This document shows positions 12,324 through 23,094 of a DNA stretch of 64,000 nt, one piece after another. This stretch comes from Halichondria panicea. Lineage: Eukaryota; Porifera; Demospongiae; Suberitida; Halichondriidae. Position 1 is the stretch's first letter. Every line of letters begins with the position of its first letter. The stretch spans positions 2,499,001 to 2,563,000 of the forward strand of contig NC_087391.1 in NCBI RefSeq assembly GCF_963675165.1. Direction: 5' to 3'. A model generated the notes under the pieces. The model was given only the letters and a program-made list of their open reading frames with translations, did not search any database and was not told the DNA's origin. The position numbers were made by a program, and so were the translations under genes.

Positions 12324-12417
12324 TGTTAGAATACTATGGTATGAAATGTTCTAGATTATGTTATGTTGTTCTAATTAAGTGTAATTTCTAGTTTTACACT
12401 TACACTTGACTTACCCA
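12324..12417 (+). repeat. Copia left LTR
   Basis: It runs from TGTTAGAATAC to TTACCCA and contains GAAATGTTCTAGA and a TTTTACACTTACAC block. Both features recur in shortened form in the right LTR from 14762. Confidence 0.65.
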
Positions 12418-12431
12418 GGTTATGGGCCCAG
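12418..12431 (+). other. Primer-binding site for half initiator tRNA-Met
   Basis: GGTTATGGGCCCAG is the reverse complement of the anticodon stem-loop of eukaryotic initiator tRNA-Met (CTGGGCCCATAACC, with the CAT anticodon inside). Drosophila copia primes from exactly such a cleaved half tRNA rather than from the tRNA 3' end. It lies immediately after the left LTR, as required. Confidence 0.75.
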
Positions 12432-12779
12432 GAGCTATTTGTTGTTAGTTACATGTTGTTAGTTACATCGTGAATGGCACTGAACTCGCAGGTAAGTTTG
12501 CAATTATTGTCCAAACTAGTTAGAACTGCAACGTAATCTGTATGCCCTTAGGTGATTCCGTACATGTTCATGTGACTGAAGTATTTGATGCTGATAGACG
12601 ATCCAGAAGATCGACTTGTCACGAACTTGTTACGGAGCGCAAGCTGAAGGAATCTAATGACAGAGCCATGCTGCCAGTCATAAATTCAGCTACAATTGTG
12701 GAGTCAAACTGCTAATGCAGCTCAAGTGGACGATAATGTGATACTATGTGCACAGTGCACAGACCAATAGACTCAGGTG

Positions 12780-14790
12780 CTACCAGCCAAGAATCTTGAG
12801 ACACCATTAAAAGTCAAACTGGTATGAGTCGTGGTGTTAAACAGTAAATTACCCAGCCAGACCTGCAAGTTGCAAAATGTCCCAACAGAAAATCGAAAAA
12901 CTGTGAGATTCGGAAAAGCCAATTGTCAGATTTTGTTCAACAAAAGGCTTGTTGCTGTTGCAACCGAATCGAAGTCGAAGAGTCGAACTGGCATCGAAAG
13001 TATGGACAAGAAGCTAGCCAAAAGAGATCAGCTTCTGCCAAGCATGCGTTGATGGAAAACATCACAAGAGCCATTTTCCAAAGACTGGAGGTTAAGTATG
13101 ACATTGTAACTACTATAATAATTATACAAACGAATAATAATTATGTAGCTATAATTTTTAATAATCGACAACAATTCATTGAAAGCGTGAATTTTTAGTA
13201 CATTTGAACTTGATTTTTAGCCAAACTAAGACATGTGCATCAATAAAACTTTGTAGACCCGCCCTTACTCTACGCAATAAAATTTAGTACAACAGAAATC
13301 TGGTTCAAAAAAAATCAAAGATTCAACTGTTTGCAACCAGAGCATACACAAGGTCAGAAGTAAGTGGACCCAGTAACACTACTACACAAAAAATAAACAC
13401 AGCAATTCTTTTCAAACAGCAGATCAACTGACACAAACTTATTAAAAGAGTCATTTTCAGCTCCACAAATCAGCTCTAACTGGAACAATCATTTCTACAT
13501 AGAACGAGAGAAAATAATTTTCAGTCGTGATGTGGTAACAACTCAAAACGAGCAAGAAACATGGACTCGATTGCTCAATTGCTCAAGTGAAGGAGATGAT
13601 AGCTCCCATGAAGTTATTAGACGATCATCAAGACAAAGAAGAGAGCCTGATTACTATGGCCGAGCAAGGTATCTCTGAAGATCCTACCACCCTAGAGGAA
13701 CTCGATCAGACAAAACTAAATGGGTGAATGCAATGGAGAAGGAGATGGAGTGTGGGATCTAGTGAAACTTCCCAAAGACAGAAAAACTGTTGGCTCTAAG
13801 TGGGTATTTAAAACTAAGAAAGGTGCTAAGACACAAGGCCAGTTTAGTAGCACAACAACGATACGGTCAAGATTACGATGAAATGTTTTCGCCGGTAGTC
13901 CGATTTGAATCTCAGAGAACTGTTGTAGCAATTTGAACAAATAGATGCTTCTTAAATGGAGAACTGCAAGAGGAAGTGTATATGGCTCAGCCGGAGGGGT
14001 GCAGTAGACGGATTTGGTGTGCAGATTGAAGAAAAGCCTCTATGGAATGCTGGAATTCTGCAAGCCACTGGAGATCCCTGTATCTATATGGGAGAGATGT
14101 TCCTGATTGCTCTTCTAGACCCAAGAGCGAATGACTAAAGTCTCTGTCACGCCAGAAAGACATGGGAGCTTTGCATTTCCAGACCACAGGAAATGTTTGG
14201 ATGGTCGTACACTGAGAACATTTTGAAGCGATACGGTATGCAAGATTGCAAGTACAAAGTTGGTTAAAGCAAAAGATGAGGACACTTTTGTAGATCAAGC
14301 ACAGTAATCAGTCAGCTGTGGGAAGCCTGTCCGCTGCTGATAATGTGGCTAAGTTTTGTGCAAAGCCAACAAAGCATTGCTGGAACTCAGATGTATGGTC
14401 TCCGCAAGCACCGATAAGGATTGCTGACTGGGGTGGTGACCTGGATGATCGCAAGTCTACCTCTGGGTACGTGTTCCAAATTGGAGAAGTAAGAAACAGG
14501 CGGAGTACTGCTCAAGAATCTGTCTGGTTGCATACCGATATAAAGAAAGAACCACTGAGTCATCTTTGAAGACAACCATGCAGTCTGCTATAATTTATAA
14601 GTATAGCAAGAAATCCTCAGTCCATGGTCGATCTGGAATCACATACCATTATATCCGAGAAGAAGGTGGAAATGGAAAGGTATTAGAATATTGTCGAACG
14701 AACGATGCTCGACTGAAATTGAGACTCACGGCCGGAGTGGCACCAATAATTGAACATCCAGTGTTAGAATACTCGTATAGAATGTTCTAG
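12780..14790 (+). pseudogene. Copia pol remnant
   Basis: In order: gag-pre-integrase type sequence (KTVRFGKANCQI, KRLVAVATESKS, 12890-12970); a pre-RT linker (RRSSRQRREPDYYG, 13620); RT start (WVNAMEKEME, then WDLVKLPKDRKTVGSKWVFK, 13720-13810); DYDEMFSPVVRFESQRTVVA (13870-13930); FCAKPTK near 14360; RNase H (DLDDRKSTSGYVFQIG, 14440-14490); and the terminal YHYIRE block (14650). The YVDD region and the integrase core are deleted. Frames change at nearly every block, so the gene is dead. Confidence 0.75.
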
Positions 14791-14840
14791 TTTTACTCTT
14801 ACATGCAATCTCTAATGTGATTAAGCTTATTACTCTGCAA

Positions 14841-15959
14841 CAGAACTGACTTCCATGCATGGCACGGCTCTATACACACGGATACTATATCCTGCCCGGC
14901 AGGGATCGCTGTCCTATAACGCCGGAACTAATAAACTACATCTCACCGTAGACACTATAAATTACATGGATATGAAACGCCTCCGTAAACGGCTGGGATG
15001 ATAATTGCCTCGGATGAAATAAAAATGGCTACTGAAAAAGTGTGTCTCTAGTTGTTTCAGCTCTGAGAGCGTCTCAGATGACTTTTGAAAATTTCTGACT
15101 GACCTTGTTAAAGCCGAGGTATCATTTCAGCTTTCGCTGCGAGACAATCCTCCTCCTAGCAAAACTCTCTGGAATCTTGTAATTTCTATGATCTCACATT
15201 CCCAACATTCTGCAAAACCAGTGGTGTCTTCTGTTGCGAGAACTCCAGCTACTACACGTCAAGTTCCAAGCCGTTCCTTAACCAAATTCATAGCATATGC
15301 GCTTTATGTAATGTATTGCTTTGCTAGGAGCTTTCTCATTTTGACTAAATTTTGTGAGTTGACTGAAACGTCTGTACGGTGTTAGGGTAATTCCGTATCA
15401 ATTCATCAAGCGAGAGTCTACTGTGGATCATACTTTTTCTGAAAGTGTGCACTACGTCGACAACACGTCTTTATGTGTTCGAAATATTATTGTGCACGCT
15501 AGATGTGTTAAATGATTACGCACTCCAGTCGCATTCACGGGCAGGACTAGGTCTTGATAGATTATGGTCGCGTTAGTTTTGCATAACTGGCAAAAAATGG
15601 CTAAAGGCAAAAAAGATAACACAGGGAAAACTAGCCACTTTGGCAGTAGCAGAAATTTACCGTTTAGTCATTCGGGGTCACGGGCATTCGTCAATACCGT
15701 TGTCCGTCTGCACCGTATCGGGAACCACTTAGACAGAGCTGCACAACGGTTACCGTGTGGCTGACCGTACCGTTCTAAAGAGACTACAGATACGACTCAC
15801 TGTTTATTGTTATTACATCATCATGATTGTTTTGTTTCTATTTATTGACCATCAGCACAATAAAAGCACACACAAAGTGGCTAGACAGTTCAAGTTCAGA
15901 AGCCAGTGACCTGAGAAAGCAAACAATAACGATATTATATTTTGATACACATGTACATG
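14841..15959. other. No gene recognised
   Basis: The stretch contains one 67-codon frame (15564-15764) without credible homology and otherwise AT-rich DNA. I see no LTR or inverted-repeat boundary. Confidence 0.35.
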
Positions 15960-17250
15960 TAGCCTATCTAGTTTCTTGAACGTACGTGGTAGTGATATTG
16001 TGGTCTTGGCTGTCATAATTATCTGTATGCAGAGAAACAATTACAAATGCACAGCTAATTACCACTCAGTGATTTTCCCATAGATATCTACACCGGCGTG
16101 TGAATAAAGTCGGAGTTGTGTGCAGACTTAATTACCAGCTTTGTGATTTGTGCAAATGAGAGTATCATTTGTATGTAGAACTTCACCATGCAAATACGAG
16201 AGAGCATGTCATTTGTATGTAGAACTTCACTATGCAAATGATTTTAGCACTAAATAAAAAGAGCTGGAGGTTTTGGCACTGATCACCCCCATAGTATTGT
16301 CTGTAGCCAGGGGGCTCTGTATGTACATGTATTTGACATTTAGGTTCTACATACAAATGATAGTACTCTCATTTGCATCTGGTGAAGTTCGACATACAAA
16401 TGATACTCTCGCATTTGCATAGTGAATTTGTGCCTTTTCAGTTATCTTTTAAAACTCCGTTATTGGACACGCCCACTTATGTGACCAAAAAGGATTGCCA
16501 CATGAGCCAACACGTAGTTATAACAATAATGTTAAATGTTCATGTTGAGAGTTGTCTTAGGGGCATGCGTGAAGAATGTCACGCTCCCACAATGTTAACG
16601 TCCTATCAACATGTACTACTTCTGTTGCTATATAGCCTCGAGCTGAAGTATATAATCACCCACACATTACGTAGTTAGTGGTTTGTTCTAATTGTATTCC
16701 AACCTTCCCTTTTTCATCCGAGCCCTTCCTTAGATGAAAAAGGGAGTGGCTTCAAGTCAATGCAAATATATATATGAGGAGTGTCATTGTAAAACTAACA
16801 AAGCTTATCATTTGCCATGCAGCGTTATTTGTATGTAGAACTTCTCATTAAATTGTATGTAGAACTGTATGTAGAACTTCACCATGCAAATAAGAGTGTA
16901 TGTAGAACTTCACCACGCAAATAATTTTAGTACTAAATAAAAAGAACTGGACCCACCCCCCATACAAAACATCTCTACAGGTTATACATCAGAGATCAGG
17001 CCAAGCACCAGACATCTATTTACAGGGCCTTGTAGATAAGTGATCTGAGAAGTTAGACAACAATCTATATCTGACCTGGTTCTTAGTGGGTTGTCCTGGC
17101 TGTCAAAATTATCTGTATGCAAGTATAACTTTATAAGTATTATACAAATGCATAGCGACACTTACCACTCAATGATTTCCCACAGTGAACCTACTTGCTT
17201 GTAATAATCTGTGAGTCAGAATGTGAATCAAAACTCTGAAGTTGTATACA
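15960..17250. repeat. Interspersed foldback repeat family
   Basis: The motif ATTTGTATGTAGAACTTCAC followed by ATGCAAAT recurs at about 16168, 16210, 16829 and 16870-16912, and in reverse complement at about 16340-16430. The 16143-16250 and 16338-16430 arms therefore face each other. Flanking blocks are also duplicated: GGCTGTCA(T/A)AATTATCTGTATGCA with ACCACTCA(G/A)TGATTT occurs at 16005-16075 and again at 17098-17190. The layout suggests an old non-autonomous foldback element duplicated about 1.1 kb apart. Confidence 0.6.
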
Positions 17251-17279
17251 AACTTAAAAGATACGAATACTGCTTACAC

Positions 17280-17462
17280 ACTTGTCAACCAACCCCCTAC
17301 CGGGGATAGGTGAGGATTAGACTAATTACATTATCTAATCCCCCTATGTTTGGGCACGTTATTTGGTCTAATCCCCTGATAGCCAGTGGGGGATTAGACA
17401 AGTCCCGTAGGCAATTTTAAGTCTAATCTTCCCCGTAGGAGGGGAGCATTAGTTTGACAAGT
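17280..17462. mobile_element. Short inverted-repeat element
   Basis: The ends are ACTTGTCAACCAACCCCC and the diverged reverse complement ending TTTGACAAGT. Inside, GATTAGAC occurs four times in alternating orientation. Flanks GCTTACAC and GCATTACAC may be a target duplication with one indel. There is no coding capacity, and the superfamily is unknown. Confidence 0.55.
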
Positions 17463-17554
17463 GCATTACACATGCAGTACATTTTGACAACTAAGTCTCG
17501 CAACAAATAGATACGGAGCCCCCTACCTAAATACGACACATCTTGACAACCAAG

Positions 17555-17720
17555 TGTATTGACTGTACTGTTCTAGTTAGTTAATTAGTTTTGTGGTTTA
17601 TTGTATTTCCTGTTTGTCCTGCTTTGTATGTTAGTATAATAATATTCTTTTGTACTAGTTCAATTCTGTGCTGTATGATTCTTTATGACTTATTGTTACA
17701 TTGATATACCCGTTATTACA
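17555..17720 (+). repeat. Element 3 left LTR (166 bp)
   Basis: TGTATTGACTG to GTTATTACA. It lacks about 29 bp of TTGTTTCCTGTCTAC-type sequence present in the right LTR. Confidence 0.9.
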
Positions 17721-17733
17721 TTTGGCGACGAGG

Positions 17734-18340
17734 ATGGCTGCAAAGATAGGATCTTTGGATGAACTTGAACCTGCTAGCGAAAGTGTTTCGAACTATGTGG
17801 AGCGAGTAGAAATGTACTTTGAGGTCAATGATATTGCAGCCGCTAAGCAAGTGTCTACGTTGCCGTGGGTAAGAAGACCTATGGGAATTGGTGTCAACAT
17901 GTCACTCGAGAAGGCAGCCTGTAACATTGGAGCGTTTTAACTTTCATCGTCGGTGTCAACAGCAAGGAGAGACAGTGGTAGATTTTGCAGCTGATTTAAA
18001 ACGGCTTAGTGCGAAGTGTGAATTTGGAGCTTACCTGGACGAGGCGTTGCGGGACCCTTTGGTTTGTGGCCTAGGAAGTGAAGCAACGCTTTTAACCGAA
18101 ACAGGACTGACTTATGCACGAGCGTTAGAGGTTGCATTAAGTAACGAGACTGCAAATGCAAGAGCAAGACAGCCTGGAAGTGCCTCAGTAAAGTTTGTGC
18201 AGAAAAGTAAAGAAGAAGGTCACCAGGAAGCCTGTTTCTGCTGTGGGAAAGCTAACCACACACGAGCCAAGTTTCGTGGTTACACAGATAGGAAACTACC
18301 CTTTATCACGAAAGGTCACATCAAGATTGTAAAAGATGAT
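17734..18340 (+). pseudogene. Element 3 gag, frameshifted
   Basis: The ATG at 17734 gives MAAKIGSLDELEP, SNYVERVEMYFEVND and a capsid-like start, closing at 17940. The adjacent frame continues with FHRRCQQQGETVVDFAADLKRL, CEFGAYLDEALRDPLVCGL and the linker to the nucleocapsid. The zinc knuckle reads CFCCGKANHTRAKF, so the last Cys of CCHC is replaced by Phe. A deletion near 17870-17890 with the frameshift also removes part of the capsid. Alignment to the intact gag of element 4 (55075 onwards) shows the same domain order. Confidence 0.75.
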
Positions 18341-18514
18341 TCAGAGTACGAGTACGAGTCGGAAGATGGAATAGCCACTATTATGCAAGTAGGCCCAGGG
18401 CCTCTGAAACTCGACGTAAGCCTGGACGACAAACCTCTGTGTATGGACGGGTGCCTCTGTATCATTAGTGTCGAACATAACATTGTTTGAAAATCGGAAC
18501 TTACAGATTTAACA

Positions 18515-19439
18515 TTGCGAACGTACTCTGGTGAACTGTTGAACGTTCTTGGAGAGGTTGAAGTGTTGGTGGTCTATAAAGATCAAATGAAATCACTACC
18601 GTTGGTCGTAGTTGATGGTGAGGGGCCCAGCCTATTTGGAAGAGATTGGTTGGCCCATTTCAAGTTGAACTGGCATGAGATAAAGTCGATTCGAAACGAA
18701 GAACTGTCGGACATTCTTACGCGAGCAAACGATGTTTTCCAGCGTGAACTGGGAGAGCTAAAAGGGTGTAAGGCATGTGGACCTGAAAGCTACACCCCGA
18801 TTCTGTAAGGCAAGACCTGTGCCATACGCAATGCGAGAGAAAGTTGACCAAGAACTAGATCGATTAGTTGAAGAAGGGGTACTGGAGCCTGTAGAACATG
18901 CGGAGTGGGCAGCCCCTATTGTGTCGGTTTGGAAACCTGACAAGAAGTCTGTTAGAATATGCGGGGATTTCAAGCAAACTGCCTCCAAACTTGATAGATA
19001 TCCCATTCCAAAAGTTGAAGACCTGTTTGCGATGCTGAAAGGTGGCAAGGTGTTTTCGAAATTGGATCTGCGTCAAGCATACCAACAAATGAAACTGGAC
19101 GAGAAGTCAAAGCAGGTCGTGAATACACTGTTCCGGTATACTCGATTGCCCTTTGGCATTGCGTCAGCCCCCAGGATATTTCAAAGAGTCATGGAATCGA
19201 TTGTGAAAGATATCCCCGGAGTGGTAGTCTACTTAGACGATATCCTCATTACCGCAGAAACAAAGGAGGAGCACCTAGAGAGGTTGGAGAAAGTCCTCAG
19301 CAAAATACAAGAATCCGGCCTTCGTCTGAAAAAGGGGAAATGTGTGTTTATGGCATCGTCTGTGGAGTTGCAGAAGGATTACACCCTCTACCGGAGAAGG
19401 TCAGAGCAATCCAGGACGCCCCTGAACCAACAAATGTGA
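18515..19439 (+). pseudogene. Element 3 protease-RT region
   Basis: The first frame (18515-18808) carries the post-protease block (LRTYSGELL, GPSLFGRDWLAHFKLNW). The protease DTG itself is lost just upstream (about 18440-18490). The second frame (18777-19439) is a nearly complete RT: RFCKARPVPYAMREK, VRICGDFKQTASKLDRYPIP, SKLDLRQAYQQMKLD, RYTRLPFGIASAP and the catalytic YLDD (about 19230). The block LRLKKGKCVF follows. The frame then breaks at 19370-19440 before the connection domain. Close in sequence to element 4 but clearly a separate family member. Confidence 0.8.
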
Positions 19440-20264
19440 GTGAACTTAAATCGTTCTTAGGATTGTTATCCTACTACTCTAAATTCTTGCCTGTATGGTT
19501 TACTAAAGCGTAGCCAGTGTTGGTACTGGGGTGAAGACGAAGCTAAACAGTTGCCTCCCAAGTTTTGGTACATTATGACCCCTCATTGAAGTTGCATTTA
19601 GCATGTGACGCCTCTGACTATGGCATCGGGGCAGTCACAAGTTGTCTAATGGGCCCATTGCCTTTATGTCAAGGACCCTAAATGATGCCGAAAAAAGTAC
19701 TCTCAGATTGAGAAAGAGGCTTTGGCATGTATGACAGGGGTGACTCGTTTTCATTCGTATCTTTATGGTAGACAGTTTACACTGCAAACTGATCACAAGC
19801 CCTGACTTTGTTTAATGAAGACCATTTGATACCTAAGCAAGCATCTAGAGCGTTGGGCATGGAAACTAGCCGCCACTATCGCATTTCGGAAATCCAAACA
19901 GCATGCAAATGCAGATGCCCTCAGCAGGTTACCATTAAAAGAAATGCCGTATCAGACTTGCCGGAAATTGTTCTCATGATGAATGATTTAAATGATTCCA
20001 TATTTCTGATTTGACGAAACGAGACCCTGTGTTATCACGAGTTTACAAATTCACGCAGGAAGGCTGGCCAGGTACATGTGATGATAAACAACTTAAACCA
20101 TTTGAACACAGAAAGTCTGAATTCTCTACACAAGATGGATGTTTAATCTGGGGCACACGGGTTGTAATACCCCCCCCCCCCAATGCAGAAACCTATTTTG
20201 GCCGAATTGACACCCTGATGTAAACAGGATGAAAGCTCTGCCCCGAAACATCGTGTGGTGGCCA

Positions 20265-20442
20265 CGACTTCCAACCATTTTGAATGTGCATCAATTACGA
20301 TAAGAAACCCTAACATTGGGCCTGCAAAATCTATATGAATGCGAGACCACGGCCAACTCCAGGGTGGTGTACTCCGTTGTGATTGACACATTGAGCATTG
20401 TTCAACTCTGTCTTGGTGTGAGGACAAGGCCTCACAGGACAT
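20265..20442 (-). other. ~178-bp inverted piece of element 3 integrase
   Basis: Read on the minus strand from 20442, this piece gives CSMCQSQRSTP, WSRIHIDFAGP (first catalytic Asp) and FLIVIDAHSKWLEV. These are exactly the integrase residues missing between the plus-strand blocks MKALPRNIVWWPRL and LRTLFSQFGIPE. At the left junction both strands read integrase through the palindrome TGGCCA (about 20252-20257). Confidence 0.8.
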
Positions 20443-20660
20443 TGCTAATCATGTGGTAAACCACAAGTACTATAGTGAACATTCTAGAACAGCATGTGTT
20501 TTGTTAGTAGAACATTCTAGAACATTTTAGATCATGTGTTTTGTGAGTAGAACATTCTAGAAACAGGTCTTAGTATTTAAGTGTTTGAGTTTTGTATTTG
20601 TTGAGTGCCTTCGAACTGACTGTGAAAACTGTTATCTCAAGTACTCTAAATCCCCGATCC
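20443..20660 (+). promoter_or_regulatory. LTR- or promoter-like insertion with three heat-shock elements
   Basis: Non-integrase DNA between integrase blocks. It holds three copies of GAACATTCTAGAA (20477-20489, 20510-20522, 20550-20562), each a perfect GAAnnTTCnnGAA heat-shock factor consensus, inside a 33-40 bp repeat (CATGTGTTTTGTTAGTA). Downstream, TATTTAAGTG resembles a TATA region. It may be a solo LTR fragment. Its ends are not defined. Confidence 0.45.
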
Positions 20661-21403
20661 CTCACACTTGGATATCCCGATCCAAACCGGTACATGTTCA
20701 GCATGTACTACCATTCAAGCGTTACGAACACTGTTTTCGCAATTTGGTATTCCCGAGTCTATTGTTTCGGACAATGGTCCCCAATTTGTGGCGCACGAAT
20801 TTGAATTTTGTAAGAGGAACGGGATTAAACACATTAGAGTGACACCTTATCATCCCTCCTCCAATGGTCTGGCTGTTCGAATTTTCAAAGAGGGCATTGC
20901 AAAACAATCACAAGGCACGTTGAGTGATCGATTAGGCTGAATGTTGTTCGAATATCGCAGAACTCCCCAGACAACAACCGGTGTGTCACCAGCTGAGTTA
21001 ATGTTCGGACGACCACTGCGATCGAGACTTTCCTTGTTGCATCATTGTTTAGAGGCGAAGGTACTCGATAAACAAATGAAGCAGAAACAGAATCACGATG
21101 TAACGGCAAACTGTTTGCAGAGGCGACGAAAGGTTTGGATAGCCGGTTTAATTTTGGAAAAGACTGGACCAGTGTCGTTCAGAGTCGAAAGCCTGGTAGA
21201 TAGTGGGTTGTTGAGGTGCCATGTCGATCAACGTTTTCCCGAGAATGATGTAGAATCTGAAGCTGTAATTCCTCAGCCTATTGACAACTCAACCGACGAT
21301 CAAAATCAGCAAGATCAACCACCTGTGGCTGATGTTAGTGTGAGGCGTTCAACTCGCATTAGACACCCAGATACTCTTAAGTAAAATTTTAAGGAAGGAG
21401 GAG

Positions 21404-21598
21404 TGTAGTGACTGTACTGTTCTAGTTAGTTAATTAGTTTTGTGGTTTATTGTATTTCCTGTTTGTACTTGTTTCCTGTCTACTTGTTTCCTGTCTTTGT
21501 ATGTTCTCTGTGTTAGTATATATTCTTTTGTACTAGTTCAATTCTGTGCTGTATGATTCTTTATGACTTATTGTTACATTGATATACCCGTTATTACA
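21404..21598 (+). repeat. Element 3 right LTR (195 bp)
   Basis: TGTAGTGACTG to GTTATTACA, matching the left LTR except for small differences and an additional CTTGTTTCCTGTCTA-type repeat. Confidence 0.9.
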
Positions 21599-21604
21599 CC
21601 AAGG

Positions 21605-21775
21605 CTCACATAAACTGCACAACAGAGTACACACACACGCACGCACGCACACACACACACGCACACAAGCCCCGACGAAACATTTTGACAGACACTGCAC
21701 AACAGAGTACACACACACACACACAAGCCCCCCCTGCCTAAAGACAACAACATAGGACCAAAATACAAACTGACA
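21605..21775. repeat. Two CA/CG microsatellites
   Basis: TGCACAACAGAGTACACACAC occurs twice (about 21616 and 21696), each time followed by (AC)n and ACAAGCCCC, a local duplication of about 80 bp. Cys/Val-rich minus frames here are repeat artefacts. Confidence 0.7.
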
Positions 21776-22249
21776 AACATTTAATAGCCCCATTGCAACA
21801 AAAGTACAGTACAGTACAGGCAATCAACCTAAACCCCGCCTGAGGCTATCCAGCAAAGCTAGCTAGCTGGAGACAGATGTCAGCTGGAGACAGATGTCAC
21901 CTGCCAACTACTAACCGCGATTCTTCTACGCATGCGTAGATATAAATGTTTCCGGATTTACCGTGCAGATGCGTCACAGTGTCCACACAGCACCATTTAT
22001 TCTATTCAGGCTATACCAACGGGTACCGTTTTTCTATACCAACGGATACCGTTTTATTGAATAACCGTTCAGCTCCGTTCTAATGACCGTTCTCAACACA
22101 TCAACGGATTTCCAGTTTTACCGTCTTGCTGGATAGTTTTCCGTGTAATACTGCAAAATTTCCCATTGTGCATGTATGGGCATGCGTTAGACCTCGTGGT
22201 CTTTCACAGGTGAAGATTCCGAAAACCAGTACTAACCTGGCTGACGAAC
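21776..22249. other. No gene; short local duplications
   Basis: CAGCTGGAGACAGATGTCA is tandemly repeated near 21867-21900. TATACCAACGG(G/A)TACCGTTTT is repeated at about 22013 and 22036. Otherwise unassigned. Confidence 0.35.
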
Positions 22250-23050
22250 ATGTCTAACTCTCAGTCTAGGTGTGGTACATCTTTTCGTGTTATAACTATA
22301 GTACAGAATTCTACTTGTCATCAGCCTCCTGGTGCTCAAAAGGTATTTAATAAGTTAGTGTATACTCACAGTATAAAGTATAGAATGATATATAATATGT
22401 TGTTCTCCCTGTTTTACAGATAACAGCACCTGTTTATCAGTACAAGGTTAAAGTCTTGACTTCTCAAGAAAGCAATAACAAGACAACTACATGATTTCAA
22501 AGGAAAATTTGGAAGTGTTTCTCAATTAAAAACACAAATTGATACTAAACTCGGAGATGAGTTACCCAACAGTTCGAAGGTGTGGCTTGTTTCAGCCAAA
22601 GATCTCAAGGTTATGTACGAAAAAGTTAACAGTTCTTGTGAGATATTTTTGTGGGTGCAAACATGTGAAGACAGTGATATAAATCCAGAACCTAGTAGAA
22701 AGAAAGGGGATAAACTTGAGGACAAGCTACGAATCGTCCTACAATACACCACAATTAAAATTGTGGGCGCGAATGATTCAGTGTGGTACCCATGATGACT
22801 ACAAAGACCCTCCACATGTGCCAATGATTACGCTTGAAAAAGGACTCTCTTGCTGAAACCTTTGCTGGAGCTGCTGAAGCAATTGCTAAAGCGTAAGCAA
22901 TTGCCAAAGCGTCCTCAAAATTGTCCGGCCGCTTCGAGTTCAAGACCTGATTTGGGAAGAATTGTAGGAGTTTCACCTGGAAAATGCAGATCAAAGAATT
23001 TACAACAAGCTTTTCGAGGACAACATTATCTCGGCCTCTCAACTTAACAA
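22250..23050 (+). pseudogene. Broken spliced gene of an uncharacterised invertebrate family
   Basis: Exon 1 starts at ATG 22250 (MSNSQSRCGTSF) and ends at a GT near 22343. A ~78-bp intron ends at CAG 22420. Exon 2 gives ITAPVYQYKVKVLTSQ, then a stop after NNKTTT. In the other frames the protein continues as HDFKGKFGSVSQLKTQI, KVWLVSAKDLKVMYEKVN, then HDDYKDPPHVPMIT near 22795 and EDNIISASQLNKK near 23020. The phrase around DDPP.VPM and the C-terminal coiled segment remind me of a multicopy cnidarian/sponge family of unknown role, possibly with a ubiquitin-like fold at the N terminus. At least three frameshifts and stops make it a pseudogene. Confidence 0.45.
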
Positions 23051-23094
23051 AAAGCTATTGTTTTTGATGCTCTACGTAACCTTATACTTAATTA

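Larger units (their letters stand above)
12324..14840 (+). mobile_element. Ty1/copia retrotransposon, degenerate
   Basis: The element opens with TGTTAGAATACT at 12324, repeated at 14762 as the start of the right LTR. The left LTR runs to about 12417 and is followed directly by a primer-binding site. Internal blocks follow the copia order (gag-pre-integrase, then RT, then RNase H). The integrase core is largely missing and the frame is broken many times. The right LTR is shortened relative to the left, and its end near 14840 is uncertain. It starts two bases beyond the right LTR of Ty3 element 1. Confidence 0.75.
19440..21384 (+). pseudogene. Element 3 RNase H and integrase, broken
   Basis: Plus-strand blocks: HYDPSLKLHLACDASDYGIGAV (about 19560-19640), DQFTLQTDHK-like sequence (19780), CDDKQLKPFEHRKSEF and MKALPRNIVWWPRL (20080-20275, end of the integrase zinc finger). 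Segment 20265-20442 is inverted and 20443-20660 is foreign. Plus-strand integrase resumes with ALRTLFSQFGIPESIVSDNGPQF (second catalytic Asp), YHPSSNGLAVR (catalytic Glu replaced by Val), FEYRRTPQTTTGVSPAELM, and a C-terminal tail ending RRSTRIRHPDTLK at 21384. Stops include 20938. It is not functional. Confidence 0.75.
17555..21598 (+). mobile_element. Ty3 element 3, LTR-bounded but defective
   Basis: Both LTRs start TGTA(T/G)TGACTGTACTG and end GTTATTACA. CCAAG flanks the element on both sides (17550-17554 and 21599-21603), a perfect 5-bp target duplication. The left LTR is followed by TTTGGCGACGAGGAT, a primer-site position analogous to element 4. AAGGAAGGAGGAG precedes the right LTR as polypurine tract. 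Gag and RT are partly open, but RNase H and integrase are scrambled by frameshifts, an inversion and an insertion. Confidence 0.9.

Noticed and set aside
15564-15764. Frame with AKGKKDNTGK and VRLHRIG resembling a histone H2A.Z start
   Set aside because: The core GLQFPVGR motif is absent and nothing after position 15764 matches the histone fold; the likeness is too short.
21533-21823. Cys/Val-rich minus-strand frames (CVCVCV)
   Set aside because: They are direct translations of the CA microsatellites.
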